Shown: one piece after another, positions 17,447 to 25,864 of the stretch | Layout: every line of letters starts with the position of its first letter | Position numbering within the stretch: the first letter of the stretch is position 1 | NCBI RefSeq assembly: GCF_025353885.1 | Contig: NZ_JANXNX010000062.1 | Location: 1 to 64,000, forward strand | Origin: Sphingomonas sp. | GTDB lineage: Bacteria; Pseudomonadota; Alphaproteobacteria; Sphingomonadales; Sphingomonadaceae | DNA: 64,000 nt | Reading direction: 5' to 3' | Position numbers and translations under genes: made by a program | Notes under the pieces: generated by a model | The model's input: the letters and a program-made list of their open reading frames with translations, nothing else | Told to the model about the DNA's origin: nothing | Databases searched by the model: none

Positions 17447-17941
17447 ATGACATTTAGCCGCCGTGCGTTTTTGAGCAGTTCGGGGGTCGCGCTTGCGGGC
17501 GTGACACTGGCAACGGGAGCGTGTGCGAAGGCCGCGCCAAAGGCCAGATATGAAATCACCCTGACCGATGCCGAGTGGAAAAAGCGCCTGACTCCTGCGC
17601 AATATGCGACGTTGCGGCAGGACGCGACCGACGTGCCGTTCAAGAGCCCGTTCCTGAACGAACATCGCGCAGGCATCTTCTCGTGCGCAGGATGCAACCT
17701 GCCGGGATTTTCGTCGCGGACCAAGTTCGACAGCGGCACCGGCTGGCCCAGTTTCTATGATTTCCTGCCCAATGCCGTGCGGACCGAGACCGACACCACG
17801 CTGGGGTTTTCACGCGTCGAAGTGCATTGCCGGCGGTGTGGCGGGCATCTTGGCCACGTCTTCGAAGACGGCCCCGCGCCGACCGGCAAGCGTTATTGCC
17901 TGAACGGAACCGCGCTGAAGTTTACGGCGGGGAAGACGTAA
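17447..17941 (+). CDS. msrB: Tat-exported methionine-(R)-sulfoxide reductase MsrB
   Basis: A 164-residue MsrB that repairs the R-diastereomer of methionine sulfoxide in proteins. The N-terminus is a twin-arginine signal ('SRRAFLSSSG') with a Cys at the end of the hydrophobic stretch ('ATGACAK'), so the enzyme is periplasmic and perhaps lipid-anchored. Two zinc-binding CxxC pairs ('CAGC', 'CRRC') and 'FDSGTGWPSF' are in place. The catalytic cysteine lies in 'RYCLNGTALKF'; most MsrB proteins have N-S where this one has N-G. A perfect GC hairpin begins immediately after the stop codon. Confidence 0.93.
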   Translation: MTFSRRAFLSSSGVALAGVTLATGACAKAAPKARYEITLTDAEWKKRLTPAQYATLRQDATDVPFKSPFLNEHRAGIFSCAGCNLPGFSSRTKFDSGTGWPSFYDFLPNAVRTETDTTLGFSRVEVHCRRCGGHLGHVFEDGPAPTGKRYCLNGTALKFTAGKT

Positions 17942-17974
17942 CCCGTCACCCCGGCGCAGGCCGGGGTGACGGGT
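17942..17974. repeat. REP-like palindrome (singlet), may also terminate msrB
   Basis: Self-complementary element whose arms, cccgtcaccccgg and ccggggtgacggg, flank a cgcagg loop. The same core recurs in the doublet at 49552-49646, so it is an interspersed repeat rather than a gene-specific terminator. It is placed directly behind the msrB stop, between convergent genes, with no T-run on either side. Confidence 0.7.
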
Positions 17975-17990
17975 GGGGGTCTTGTTGAAA

Positions 17991-18779
17991 TCAGGCGTCG
18001 ATACCCGGCCCCAGTGACGCGTTGACCACTCCGCCGTCGACAGTGATCGTATGGCCCACCACGTAATTCCCCGCCGCGCTGGCCAGATAGATTGCGGCGG
18101 CGGCCATGTCCTCAGGAACGCCGATGCGACGCGACGGAATGCGTTTTGCGACGCCCTCGCCATGGTCGCGCGCCGCCTTGTTCATGTCCGACGGAAACGC
18201 ACCCGGCGCGATCGAGGTGACGTTGATATGGTCGGTGATCAGCCGCGCGGCCATGCGTCTGGTCAGATAAATCAACGCCGATTTCGAAGCGTGATAGCTA
18301 TAGGTGTCCCAGGGATTGAGCCGCTGGCCGTCGATCGAGGTGATGTTGATGACCTTGGCCGGCTGTTCGGCGCGGGCCGAAGCCTTCAGTAACGCATGCA
18401 GCGCCTGGGTCAGGAAGAACGGCGATTTCAGGTTCAGGTCCATGACCTTGTCCCACCCGCTTTCGGGGAAATCCTCGAACGGTGCGGCCCATGCGGCTCC
18501 GGCATTGTTGACCAATATGTCGAGGGCGGGTTCGTGGGTCGCAAAGTCGGCGGCGAGTGCCCGGCACCCCGCGACGGTCGAAACGTCATGCGGCAGGGCG
18601 ATGCAGTTCGGGCCCAGTTCGGCGGCGGTCGCGGCACAGGCATCGGCCTTGCGCGACGAGATATAGACTTTTGCTCCCTGCGCGATGAAGCCCGCTGCGA
18701 TCCATTTGCCGATATTGCGCGACCCGCCGGTGACGAGCGCGACGCGCCCATCGAGGCGAAATAACTTGCTGGTGTCCAT
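17991..18779 (-). CDS. SDR-family oxidoreductase
   Basis: Classical short-chain dehydrogenase of 262 residues. The cofactor motif is 'TGGSRNIGK', the structural motif is 'NNAGAAW', the catalytic serine lies in 'NITSIDG' and the Tyr/Lys pair is in 'YHASK'. An Arg follows the second strand ('ISSRKAD'), suggesting NADP(H). It is the last gene of the leftward acyl-CoA operon, 14 bp behind an acyl-CoA dehydrogenase. It likely interconverts a hydroxyl and a ketone on the acyl chain or ring being degraded. The precise substrate is not predictable. Confidence 0.88.
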   Translation of the reverse strand: MDTSKLFRLDGRVALVTGGSRNIGKWIAAGFIAQGAKVYISSRKADACAATAAELGPNCIALPHDVSTVAGCRALAADFATHEPALDILVNNAGAAWAAPFEDFPESGWDKVMDLNLKSPFFLTQALHALLKASARAEQPAKVINITSIDGQRLNPWDTYSYHASKSALIYLTRRMAARLITDHINVTSIAPGAFPSDMNKAARDHGEGVAKRIPSRRIGVPEDMAAAAIYLASAAGNYVVGHTITVDGGVVNASLGPGIDA

Positions 18780-18793
18780 ATGTCGGTCCCTGG

Positions 18794-19936
18794 TTAGCCG
18801 CCGCGCTTGATGGTTTCGCGGGCGATGACGAGTTGCTGAATCTGGCTGGTGCCCTCGTAGATGCGGAACAGCCGGACGTCGCGGTAGAAGCGTTCGATGC
18901 CGTAATCGGCGATATACCCGGCGCCGCCGAATATCTGGACGGCCTTGTCGGCCACGCGCCCGACCATTTCGGATGCGAAGTATTTGACGGCGGCGGCCTC
19001 CATCGTGACGCTGTCACCCGCGTCCTTTTTGTTGGCGGTGTCGATGACGAAGGCGCGCGCGGCGAGGCTTTCGGTCTTCATGTCGGCAATCATCGCCTGG
19101 ACCAACTGGTGGTCCGAGATCGGCTTGCCGAATTGTTTGCGGGTGGTGGCGTAGGCGACCGAATCGGCAATCAACCGCTCGGACGCGCCCACGCAGACGG
19201 CTGCGATGTGGAGCCGCCCGCGATCGAGCACACGCATGGCAACCTTGAACCCCTCGCCCTCTGCGCCGAGCATGTTCCCGGCCGGGACCGGCACCTCGTC
19301 GAAATTAACGTCGCAGACGTGCGCGCCGTGCTGGCCCATCTTTTTCTCTGGGACACCGATCGACAGGCCGGGGGAGTTGGCCTCGACCAGAAACGCCGAG
19401 ACGCCGTGTGCGCCCTCTCCCCCCGTCCGGGCCATGACGGTAAACAGCGATGCCTTGTCGGCGTTGGTGATATAACGCTTGGTGCCCGTCAGCCGCCACT
19501 GGTTGCCGTCGCGGACCGCGCGCGTCTTCACGCTGGCGCTGTCGGAGCCGACATCGGGTTCGGTCAGCGCGAAGCTGGTTATGATACTCCCGTCGGCAAT
19601 CTGTGGCAGCCAGCGCGCCTTTTGCTCGGGCGTCCCGGCCATCACCAGGCCTTGCGAGCCGATGCCGACATTGGTGCCGAATGCCGAACGCATCGCCGGT
19701 GAGGTGTGGCCGAGTTCGATGGCGACGCGACATTCCTCGGCCATCGACAGCCCCAGCCCGCCATATTCAGGCGCGATCGACAAGCCGAACAGGCCAAGTT
19801 CTTTCATCTCGGCAACCAGCCGATCGGGAATGGCGTCACTGTCGGCGACCTCTGCTTCAGCGGGACGCAGGCGTTCGTTCACAAAACGCCGGACGCCGTC
19901 CATCAGCGCTTCGAAAAGTTCGGGGTCAAGGCTCAC
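18794..19936 (-). CDS. Acyl-CoA dehydrogenase (canonical, catalytic Glu present)
   Basis: FAD flavoprotein of 380 residues that introduces the alpha-beta double bond in acyl-CoA. FAD/substrate signatures are 'ALTEPDVGSD' and 'TGTKRYITNADKA'. The C-terminal domain has 'YATTRKQFGKPI' and 'QIFGGAGYIADYGIERFYRD'. The catalytic base is the Glu of 'YEGTSQIQ', so this is the most conventional of the four dehydrogenases in the region. It sits 18 bp downstream of the next dehydrogenase in the same leftward operon. Chain-length specificity is unknown. Confidence 0.93.
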   Translation of the reverse strand: MSLDPELFEALMDGVRRFVNERLRPAEAEVADSDAIPDRLVAEMKELGLFGLSIAPEYGGLGLSMAEECRVAIELGHTSPAMRSAFGTNVGIGSQGLVMAGTPEQKARWLPQIADGSIITSFALTEPDVGSDSASVKTRAVRDGNQWRLTGTKRYITNADKASLFTVMARTGGEGAHGVSAFLVEANSPGLSIGVPEKKMGQHGAHVCDVNFDEVPVPAGNMLGAEGEGFKVAMRVLDRGRLHIAAVCVGASERLIADSVAYATTRKQFGKPISDHQLVQAMIADMKTESLAARAFVIDTANKKDAGDSVTMEAAAVKYFASEMVGRVADKAVQIFGGAGYIADYGIERFYRDVRLFRIYEGTSQIQQLVIARETIKRGG

Positions 19937-19954
19937 TTTAACAATCCATTCCGG

Positions 19955-21088
19955 TCAATAGCCGTTCAGCCGCGCCACGCGGTCGGCATGGTAACGCGCG
20001 TCACCGAAGAATTCCTCAAGCGCGCGGTCGCGTTTCATATACAGGCCGATGTCATATTCGTCGGTCATGCCGATGCCGCCGTGCATCTGGACGCCCTCCT
20101 GCACCGCCAGCGCACAGGCGCGCCCGGTCTTGGCCTTGGCGACCGCGACGGCGAGTTCGGCGCGCGGGTCGTCAGCGTCGAGCAGTTGCGCCGCCTTCAG
20201 GACAGTGGCGCGGGCGACTTCCATTTCGCCATACAAATGCGCGGCGCGGTGCTGGAGCGCCTGAAACTCACCGATCAGGCGACCGAACTGCTTGCGGGTC
20301 TTCAGATAGTCGACCGTGGCATCCAGAGCGGCACCCCCCACGCCCAGCATTTCGGCAGCAGCGCCGACGCGCCCGGCATCGAGCAAACTGGCGAGCGGCC
20401 CCCAGCCGCCATCGACCTCCCCGATCACGGCGTCGGCATCGACCTCCACCCCGTCGAGCGTGACGTGCGAGGCCAGCGAGGAGTCGACGAGCAGGACCGG
20501 GTCGGCGGACAGGTTGGCGGCGTTCTTCGGGACCGCGAACAATGTGATACCGTCGGTTTCACCGACCGCCCCTGCCGTGCGCGCAGCAACGATCAGCATG
20601 TCGGCGACATGGCCGTGCAGGACGAACTGCTTGGTGCCCGACAGTTTGAAGCCATTGCCCGACCGTTCCGCCTTCAGCGCGATCCGGTCGGGCCGGTGCT
20701 TCGCGCTCTCTTCGATGGCGAGCGCGACGATGGCATCGCCGCGGGCGATCCGCGGCAACCATTCGGCACCGAGCGTCGCCGACGTCTTCAGCGCCGTAAC
20801 CGCTGCAACCGCTGTCGTCAGAAATGGCGAGGGCGTCAGGTTGCGACCGATCTCCTCCAGAACGATGCCCGCCTCGACATGGCCCAGACCGAGGCCACCT
20901 TGCGCTTCGGGCACCAGGATGCCGGTGAAGCCCATTTCAGCAAATTGTTTCCAGACGTCGCGGCTGAACCCGGTCGGGTCGCGGCTGTCCCGCAATTGGC
21001 GCAGGTGCCTGACAGGGGCAGTATCGGCAATAAAGGGGCGCGCGGTATCGCGCAGCATGGCCTGGTCGTCGGTGTGGTAAAGCGGCAT
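19955..21088 (-). CDS. Acyl-CoA dehydrogenase-like subunit lacking the usual catalytic Glu
   Basis: A 377-residue member of the acyl-CoA dehydrogenase family. I start it at 21088 ('MPLYHTDDQAML'); the 23 track residues before that overlap the upstream gene. The fold elements are present ('GILVPEAQGGLGLGH', 'KTRKQFGRLIGEFQALQHR', 'VQMHGGIGMTDEYDIGLYMKR'). However, where active enzymes have the catalytic Glu (YEGT or similar), this protein reads 'EFFGDARYHADRVA'. Only 4 bp separate it from the upstream dehydrogenase, which keeps an 'IEGGT' Glu. This pairing resembles the heteromeric alpha2beta2 dehydrogenases known from actinobacterial sterol side-chain degradation (FadE26/FadE27 type). The subunit assignment is inference. 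Confidence 0.88.
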   Translation of the reverse strand: MPLYHTDDQAMLRDTARPFIADTAPVRHLRQLRDSRDPTGFSRDVWKQFAEMGFTGILVPEAQGGLGLGHVEAGIVLEEIGRNLTPSPFLTTAVAAVTALKTSATLGAEWLPRIARGDAIVALAIEESAKHRPDRIALKAERSGNGFKLSGTKQFVLHGHVADMLIVAARTAGAVGETDGITLFAVPKNAANLSADPVLLVDSSLASHVTLDGVEVDADAVIGEVDGGWGPLASLLDAGRVGAAAEMLGVGGAALDATVDYLKTRKQFGRLIGEFQALQHRAAHLYGEMEVARATVLKAAQLLDADDPRAELAVAVAKAKTGRACALAVQEGVQMHGGIGMTDEYDIGLYMKRDRALEEFFGDARYHADRVARLNGY

Positions 21089-21092
21089 TGGT

Positions 21093-22265
21093 TCAGGCTC
21101 CGGGCAATTCGAGGATGCGCTTGGCAATGACGCCGAGCATGACTTCGCTGGTGCCACCCTCGATGCTGTTGGCCTTGGTGCGGAGCCAGGTGCGCGCGGT
21201 GCCGCCGCCGCCCGAAGCTTCGCTTTCCCATTCGAGCGCGTCCGAACCGCGCGCTGCCATGATCAGTTCGGAACGCCTTTTGTTCAGCTCGGTCCCGACA
21301 TATTTCATCATGTTGGGTTGGGCGGGGTGGCTTTTCCCCGCCTTGATCTCGTCGACGAACTTTTCGCTCATCGCGCGGAAGGCCATGACCTCGACATCGA
21401 AATTCGCCATGTCGGCACGCAACACGGGTTCGTCAGCGGCAATATCCTTGAACTGCGCGCCGATGGACATCATGTCGGTGCCGAGGCCGCCGCCCGAGAT
21501 CATCTCGCGCTCATGGCCCAGCAGATATTTGGCAACGTCCCAGCCACGGTTCAGCGCACCGACGATCTGGTCCTTGGGCACCGTGACATTGTCGAAGAAA
21601 GTCTCGCAGAACGGCGAATTCCCACTGATCAGCAGGATCGGTTTGGTGGTCACGCCGGGGGTCGCCATGTCGAACAGCAGGAAACTGATGCCCTTGTACT
21701 TGTCGTTCTTGTCTGTGCGAACGAGGCAGAAAATCCAGTCGGCCTTGTCGGCATAACTCGTCCAGATCTTCTGGCCGTTGACGACCCAGTGATCGCCCTT
21801 GTCTTCGCCATAGGTCGCGAGCGAGACCAGATCGGAGCCCGAGCCGGGTTCGGAATAGCCCTGGCACCAGCGTATTTCACCTTTGGCGATCTGGTTGAGA
21901 TAATGGACCTTCTGGTCTTCAGTGCCAAACTTCAGCAGGGCTGGCCCGAGCATCCAGATGCCAAAGCTGGACAGCGGCAAACGACAGCGGAGCGCCGCCA
22001 TTTCCTGCCGCAGGATCTTGGTCTGCTCGGGGCTGAGCCCGCCGCCCCCATATTCGGTGGGCCAGTCGGGGACCGTCCAGCCCTTTGCGGCCATCGCCTC
22101 CATCCACTGCTTCTGCGCGGGTGACTTGAAAATCGGGTTGCGCCCGCCCCAGCAGGCGTCGGTTTCGTCGCGCACCGGCTCACGCATCTCTGCCGGGCAA
22201 TTGGCTTCCAGCCACGAGCGGGTCTCGGCACGGAACATCTCAAGGGCTTCCAGGGTCTGGGCCAC
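21093..22265 (-). CDS. Acyl-CoA dehydrogenase, probable catalytic partner subunit
   Basis: First gene of the leftward acyl-CoA operon, 390 residues. Features include 'GYSEPGSGSDLVSLATYGE', 'VVNGQKIWTSYADKADWIF', 'FLLFDMATPGVTTKPI' and, near the C-terminus, 'SIEGGTSEVMLGVIAKRIL', whose Glu occupies the catalytic-base position. The long lysine-rich insertion and this ending resemble FadE26/ChsE4-like subunits that pair with a smaller partner. The partner candidate follows after 4 bp. Its promoter must lie in the 163-bp divergent region shared with the rightward operon. The substrate is likely a bulky or branched acyl-CoA rather than a plain fatty acid (inference). Confidence 0.92.
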   Translation of the reverse strand: MAQTLEALEMFRAETRSWLEANCPAEMREPVRDETDACWGGRNPIFKSPAQKQWMEAMAAKGWTVPDWPTEYGGGGLSPEQTKILRQEMAALRCRLPLSSFGIWMLGPALLKFGTEDQKVHYLNQIAKGEIRWCQGYSEPGSGSDLVSLATYGEDKGDHWVVNGQKIWTSYADKADWIFCLVRTDKNDKYKGISFLLFDMATPGVTTKPILLISGNSPFCETFFDNVTVPKDQIVGALNRGWDVAKYLLGHEREMISGGGLGTDMMSIGAQFKDIAADEPVLRADMANFDVEVMAFRAMSEKFVDEIKAGKSHPAQPNMMKYVGTELNKRRSELIMAARGSDALEWESEASGGGGTARTWLRTKANSIEGGTSEVMLGVIAKRILELPGA

Positions 22266-22354
22266 GGTCTCTCTCCAAAGTCGATTCTGGCGCTGAAGCT
22301 ATGCGCGCTTGACGTGTCCGGCAAGCGTCGGATGAGGACGGGCGCTTTCCGTAG

Positions 22355-22370
22355 CGGCAAAGTTTTGCCG
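22355..22370. promoter_or_regulatory. Near-perfect palindrome in the divergent acyl-CoA promoter
   Basis: CGGCAAAGTTTTGCCG, with 7-bp arms CGGCAAA and TTTGCCG, lies between the two divergent operons. A half copy (cggcaaaa) recurs at 22403-22410, nearer the rightward start. The size and symmetry fit a TetR- or GntR-type operator. No regulator gene is present in the cluster, so the binding protein is unidentified. Confidence 0.5.
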
Positions 22371-22428
22371 GTTGACCGCGCCCGAATCGCTGACCTAGCA
22401 AGCGGCAAAATATTCCAGGAGAGCGCTG

Positions 22429-23712
22429 ATGGATTTCGACCTGACCGAACGCCAGAGTTACTGGCGCGACCGCGTTCGCAGCCACATGGCCGCCCATGTC
22501 TTTCCGCGGGCGGGCGATTACGACACGCAGCGTGCCACTGGCGAACGCTGGAAAGTCCTGCCCGTCGTCGAGGAGGAAAAGGCGCGTGCTAAGGCTGCGG
22601 GCCTGTGGAACCTGTTCATGCCCCCGACTTCAGGCCGGGCGCACGTCGATGACAGTTTCGAATTCGAGGGCCCGGGACTGACCAACCTCGAATATGCGCT
22701 GTGTGCCGAGGAGATGGGCCGGATCGGCTGGGGGGCGGAGGTGTTCAACTGTTCGGCACCCGATACCGGCAACATGGAAGTGCTCCACCGCTATGGCACG
22801 CGCGCGCAAAAAGACCGCTGGCTAAAGCCCCTGATGAACGGCGAAATCCGTTCGGCATTTCTGATGACCGAACCCGATGTCGCTTCGTCGGATGCCACGA
22901 ACATCGAAACGTCGATCCGGCGCGACGGCGACGAATACGTGCTGAACGGCGTCAAATGGTGGTCGTCGGGCGCGGGCGATCCGCGCTGCAAGATCGCCAT
23001 TGTCATGGGCAAGACCGATTTCGAGGCACAACGCCATGCGCAACAGTCGATGGTGCTGATGGAACTGGATGCGCCGGGCGTAAACATCATCCGGCACCTG
23101 CCCGTCTTCGGCTATGACGATGCCCCGCACGGCCATATGGAAATCGAGTTGCATGATGTCCGGATCCCGGTCTCCAACATGCTGCTGGGCGAAGGGCGCG
23201 GGTTCGAGATTGCGCAGGGTCGCCTGGGGCCGGGCCGCATCCATCACTGCATGCGGACGATCGGCACCGCTGAGGTCGCGCTGGAAAAAATGGTGAAACG
23301 CCTGCTTAACCGTGTCGCTTTCGGCAAGCGGATCGCCGATCATAGCGTCTGGGAACAGCGCGTTGCCGCCGCGCGCATCGACATCGAAATGAACCGCCTG
23401 TTGTGCCTGAAGGCGGCCGACATGATGGATAAGGTCGGCAACAAGTTCGCGCAGGCGGAGATCGCGATGATCAAGGTGTCGGCCCCGAACATGGCGCTGC
23501 GCATATTGGACGATGCCATCCAGGCGTTCGGCGGCGCGGGCGTATCGAACGACGCGGGCCTTGCCGAAGCCTATGCACACCAGCGGACCTTGCGGCTCGC
23601 CGACGGCCCCGACGAGGTTCACGCACGCTCGATTGCCCGGATCGAGTTCGGGAAACATGGTGAAAAGGCCACGCGCATCGTGTCGAGTGGGGACATGGGG
23701 GCCACTCGGTGA
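22429..23712 (+). CDS. ACAD10/11-type acyl-CoA dehydrogenase
   Basis: A 427-residue flavoprotein that closely resembles the dehydrogenase half of mammalian ACAD10/ACAD11. Diagnostic segments include '[18 protein letters not shown]', '[15 protein letters not shown]', '[20 protein letters not shown]', '[14 protein letters not shown]' and '[11 protein letters not shown]'. In the last, Asp stands where ordinary dehydrogenases have the Glu of YEGT. In the mammalian proteins and in LvaC of the Pseudomonas levulinate pathway this subtype works with a kinase-like domain to remove a 4-hydroxyl group through a 4-phosphoacyl-CoA. The matching kinase is encoded two genes downstream. It starts a rightward operon with a cAGGAGAg ribosome site. 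The family call is strong; the chemistry is inferred. Confidence 0.93.
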   Translation: MDFDLTERQSYWRDRVRSHMAAHVFPRAGDYDTQRATGERWKVLPVVEEEKARAKAAGLWNLFMPPTSGRAHVDDSFEFEGPGLTNLEYALCAEEMGRIGWGAEVFNCSAPDTGNMEVLHRYGTRAQKDRWLKPLMNGEIRSAFLMTEPDVASSDATNIETSIRRDGDEYVLNGVKWWSSGAGDPRCKIAIVMGKTDFEAQRHAQQSMVLMELDAPGVNIIRHLPVFGYDDAPHGHMEIELHDVRIPVSNMLLGEGRGFEIAQGRLGPGRIHHCMRTIGTAEVALEKMVKRLLNRVAFGKRIADHSVWEQRVAAARIDIEMNRLLCLKAADMMDKVGNKFAQAEIAMIKVSAPNMALRILDDAIQAFGGAGVSNDAGLAEAYAHQRTLRLADGPDEVHARSIARIEFGKHGEKATRIVSSGDMGATR

Positions 23713-24797
23713 AGGCAGCCGTCCTCTGGAAGGCGCAGACGCCGCTGACGATCGAGGACGTGCGTGTCGACAATCCGCAGGCGCATGAGGTTTTGATCCG
23801 GACCGCCGCCTGCGGGGTTTGCCGTTCGGACCTGCATTTCGTCGACGGCACCTATCCGCATCCGATGCCCTGCATCCCCGGCCATGAAGCCGCCGGGATT
23901 GTCGAGGCGGTCGGCAGCGAGGTGCGGACGGTGGCAATCGGCGATGCCGTCGTCACTTGCCTGTCGGCCTATTGCGGCCAGTGCGAATTTTGCGTGACCG
24001 GGCGGATGTCGCTCTGCCTGGGTGGCGATACGCGACGGAAAAAGGGCATGCGGTCCCGCATCGTGCGCGAAACCGACGATTTGCCTATCAACCAGATGCT
24101 CAACCTGTCGGCCTATGCTGAAATGATGCTGGTCCACGAACATGCCTGTGTCCGGATCGACCCTGAAATGCCGCTCGACCGGGCCGCGATCCTGGGCTGC
24201 GCGGTCGTGACCGGCGCGGGTGCGGTGTTCCATGCCGCCGACATCACACCGGGCGACGTGGTTGCGATCATCGGCTGTGGCGGCGTCGGGCTGGCCGCGG
24301 TCAATGCGGCAAGGATTGCCGGGGCAGGAAGGATCATCGCCTGCGACCCGGTCGCTGAAAAGCGCGAACTGGCACTGAAGCTGGGCGCCACCGATGCCGT
24401 GGACGCCGGGGCGGAGGACGCCGCAAACCTGATCGTCGAGATGACCAAAGGCGGGGTCGATCATGCCATCGAGGCGGTCGGGAGACCGGCTTCGGGAAGG
24501 CTCGCGGTCGATATCTTGAAGCGCGGCGGCACGGCGACTATCCTCGGCATGATGCCACTGACCGAACGCATTGGCCTTGGAGCGATGGACCTTATGTCCG
24601 GCAAAAAATTACAAGGTGCGTTAATGGGAGCGAACCGCTTTCCCGTGGATATTCCGCGACTGGTCGAATTCTACCTGCGCGGTCGGCTCGACCTCGACAC
24701 GATCATTGCCGAACGAATCCCGCTCGACCGGATCAACCATGCATTCGCCACGTTGCGTCGTGGTGACAGTGCGCGCAGCGTGATCGTGTTCGCATGA
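23709..24797 (+). CDS. Zn-dependent alcohol dehydrogenase (MDR family)
   Basis: A 362-residue medium-chain dehydrogenase/reductase. The catalytic zinc ligands are in '[13 protein letters not shown]' and 'GHEAAG'. The structural zinc lobe is complete ('[15 protein letters not shown]'). The NAD-binding glycine motif is '[19 protein letters not shown]', followed by an Asp ('IIACDPV') that favours NAD over NADP. It starts with GTG, overlapping the ACAD stop (GTGA), and ends overlapping the kinase start (ATGA), so it is embedded between the two halves of the ACAD10/11-like system. It probably oxidises a hydroxylated acyl intermediate or an alcohol precursor. Confidence 0.92.
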   Translation: MKAAVLWKAQTPLTIEDVRVDNPQAHEVLIRTAACGVCRSDLHFVDGTYPHPMPCIPGHEAAGIVEAVGSEVRTVAIGDAVVTCLSAYCGQCEFCVTGRMSLCLGGDTRRKKGMRSRIVRETDDLPINQMLNLSAYAEMMLVHEHACVRIDPEMPLDRAAILGCAVVTGAGAVFHAADITPGDVVAIIGCGGVGLAAVNAARIAGAGRIIACDPVAEKRELALKLGATDAVDAGAEDAANLIVEMTKGGVDHAIEAVGRPASGRLAVDILKRGGTATILGMMPLTERIGLGAMDLMSGKKLQGALMGANRFPVDIPRLVEFYLRGRLDLDTIIAERIPLDRINHAFATLRRGDSARSVIVFA

Positions 24798-25864
24798 CCG
24801 TGGACGCCTCCATCGAGATGATCGGGACGGTTGGCGTCCCCGAGCGCGACCGGCTGGACGAGGATCGACTGACCGCGTGGATGAGCGCCAATGTCGCGGG
24901 GTTTTCGGGACCGCTGACCTTGTCGAAGTTCGCCGGCGGCCAGTCCAATCCGACCTACCGGATCGACAGTTCCTCGGGTCCCTATGTCCTGCGTCGCAAG
25001 CCGTTTGGAACTTTGCTGCCGAGCGCCCACGCCGTCGATCGCGAATATGCGGTCATCGCCGGGCTGTTCCCAACCGGCTTTCCGGTGCCGCGTCCTTACG
25101 GGCTGTGCACCGACGATGCCGTGATCGGTTCGATGTTCTACGTCATGGGCATGGTCGCCGGGCGGACGATCTGGGACGGGTCGTTGCCCGATGTCGCGCG
25201 CGACCAGCGGCGACCGACCTATGAGGCGATGATTGACACGCTCGCCGCGCTCCATTCGGTCGACTATGAGGCGGCGGGCCTGGGAAGCTACGGCAAGCCC
25301 GGCAATTATTTCGAGCGGCAGGTCGGGCGCTGGACCAAGCAATATCGGGCGTCCGAGACCGAAGTCATGCCGGACATGGAAAACCTGATCGCGTATCTGC
25401 CGCAGACGATCCCGCCGCAGACCCGGACCAGTATCGTCCACGGCGATTTTCGGATCGACAACATGATTTTCGATGCCACCGAGCCGAAGGTCCTGGCATT
25501 GCTCGACTGGGAATTGTCGACGCTGGGGGACCCGCTTGCCGACGTTGCCTATCTGCTGATGAACTGGGTGACCAAGCCCGAAGGGCGTTCGGGGTTAGGC
25601 GGTTACGACCTGCCCGGGTTGAACATCCCGACGATCGACGAAGCAACCGCGCGTTATTGTGCCGCAACCGGGCGTGACGGTATCCCCGACCTGAACTGGT
25701 ATTTCGCCTACAATCTGTTCCGGCTGGCAGGTATTGTTCAGGGCATCAAGAAGCGCGTGATTGACGGGACGGCATCGTCGGCACACGCGGCGGAAACGGC
25801 GGAACGTGTGGCTCCGCTGGCGGCGGCGGCATGGGGTTTCGCACAGAAGGCAGGTGCACGATGA
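24794..25864 (+). CDS. APH-fold phosphotransferase, ACAD10/11 kinase-domain type
   Basis: A 356-residue aminoglycoside-phosphotransferase-like kinase that strongly resembles the N-terminal domain of ACAD10/11 and LvaA. Nucleotide-loop and lysine region: '[12 protein letters not shown]', '[21 protein letters not shown]'. Other diagnostic segments are '[11 protein letters not shown]' and the Brenner-type catalytic motif '[13 protein letters not shown]', with the metal-binding Asp in '[20 protein letters not shown]'. In the related systems this kinase phosphorylates the 4-hydroxyl of an acyl-CoA, priming it for elimination by the partner dehydrogenase, encoded here at 22429-23712. It is translationally coupled to both neighbours by 4-bp overlaps. 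It is unlikely to be an antibiotic-resistance enzyme. Confidence 0.92.
   Translation: MTVDASIEMIGTVGVPERDRLDEDRLTAWMSANVAGFSGPLTLSKFAGGQSNPTYRIDSSSGPYVLRRKPFGTLLPSAHAVDREYAVIAGLFPTGFPVPRPYGLCTDDAVIGSMFYVMGMVAGRTIWDGSLPDVARDQRRPTYEAMIDTLAALHSVDYEAAGLGSYGKPGNYFERQVGRWTKQYRASETEVMPDMENLIAYLPQTIPPQTRTSIVHGDFRIDNMIFDATEPKVLALLDWELSTLGDPLADVAYLLMNWVTKPEGRSGLGGYDLPGLNIPTIDEATARYCAATGRDGIPDLNWYFAYNLFRLAGIVQGIKKRVIDGTASSAHAAETAERVAPLAAAAWGFAQKAGAR

Noticed and set aside
24794-25864. Aminoglycoside resistance gene
   Set aside because: The APH fold is present, but the signatures are those of the ACAD10/11 kinase domain and the operon is catabolic.
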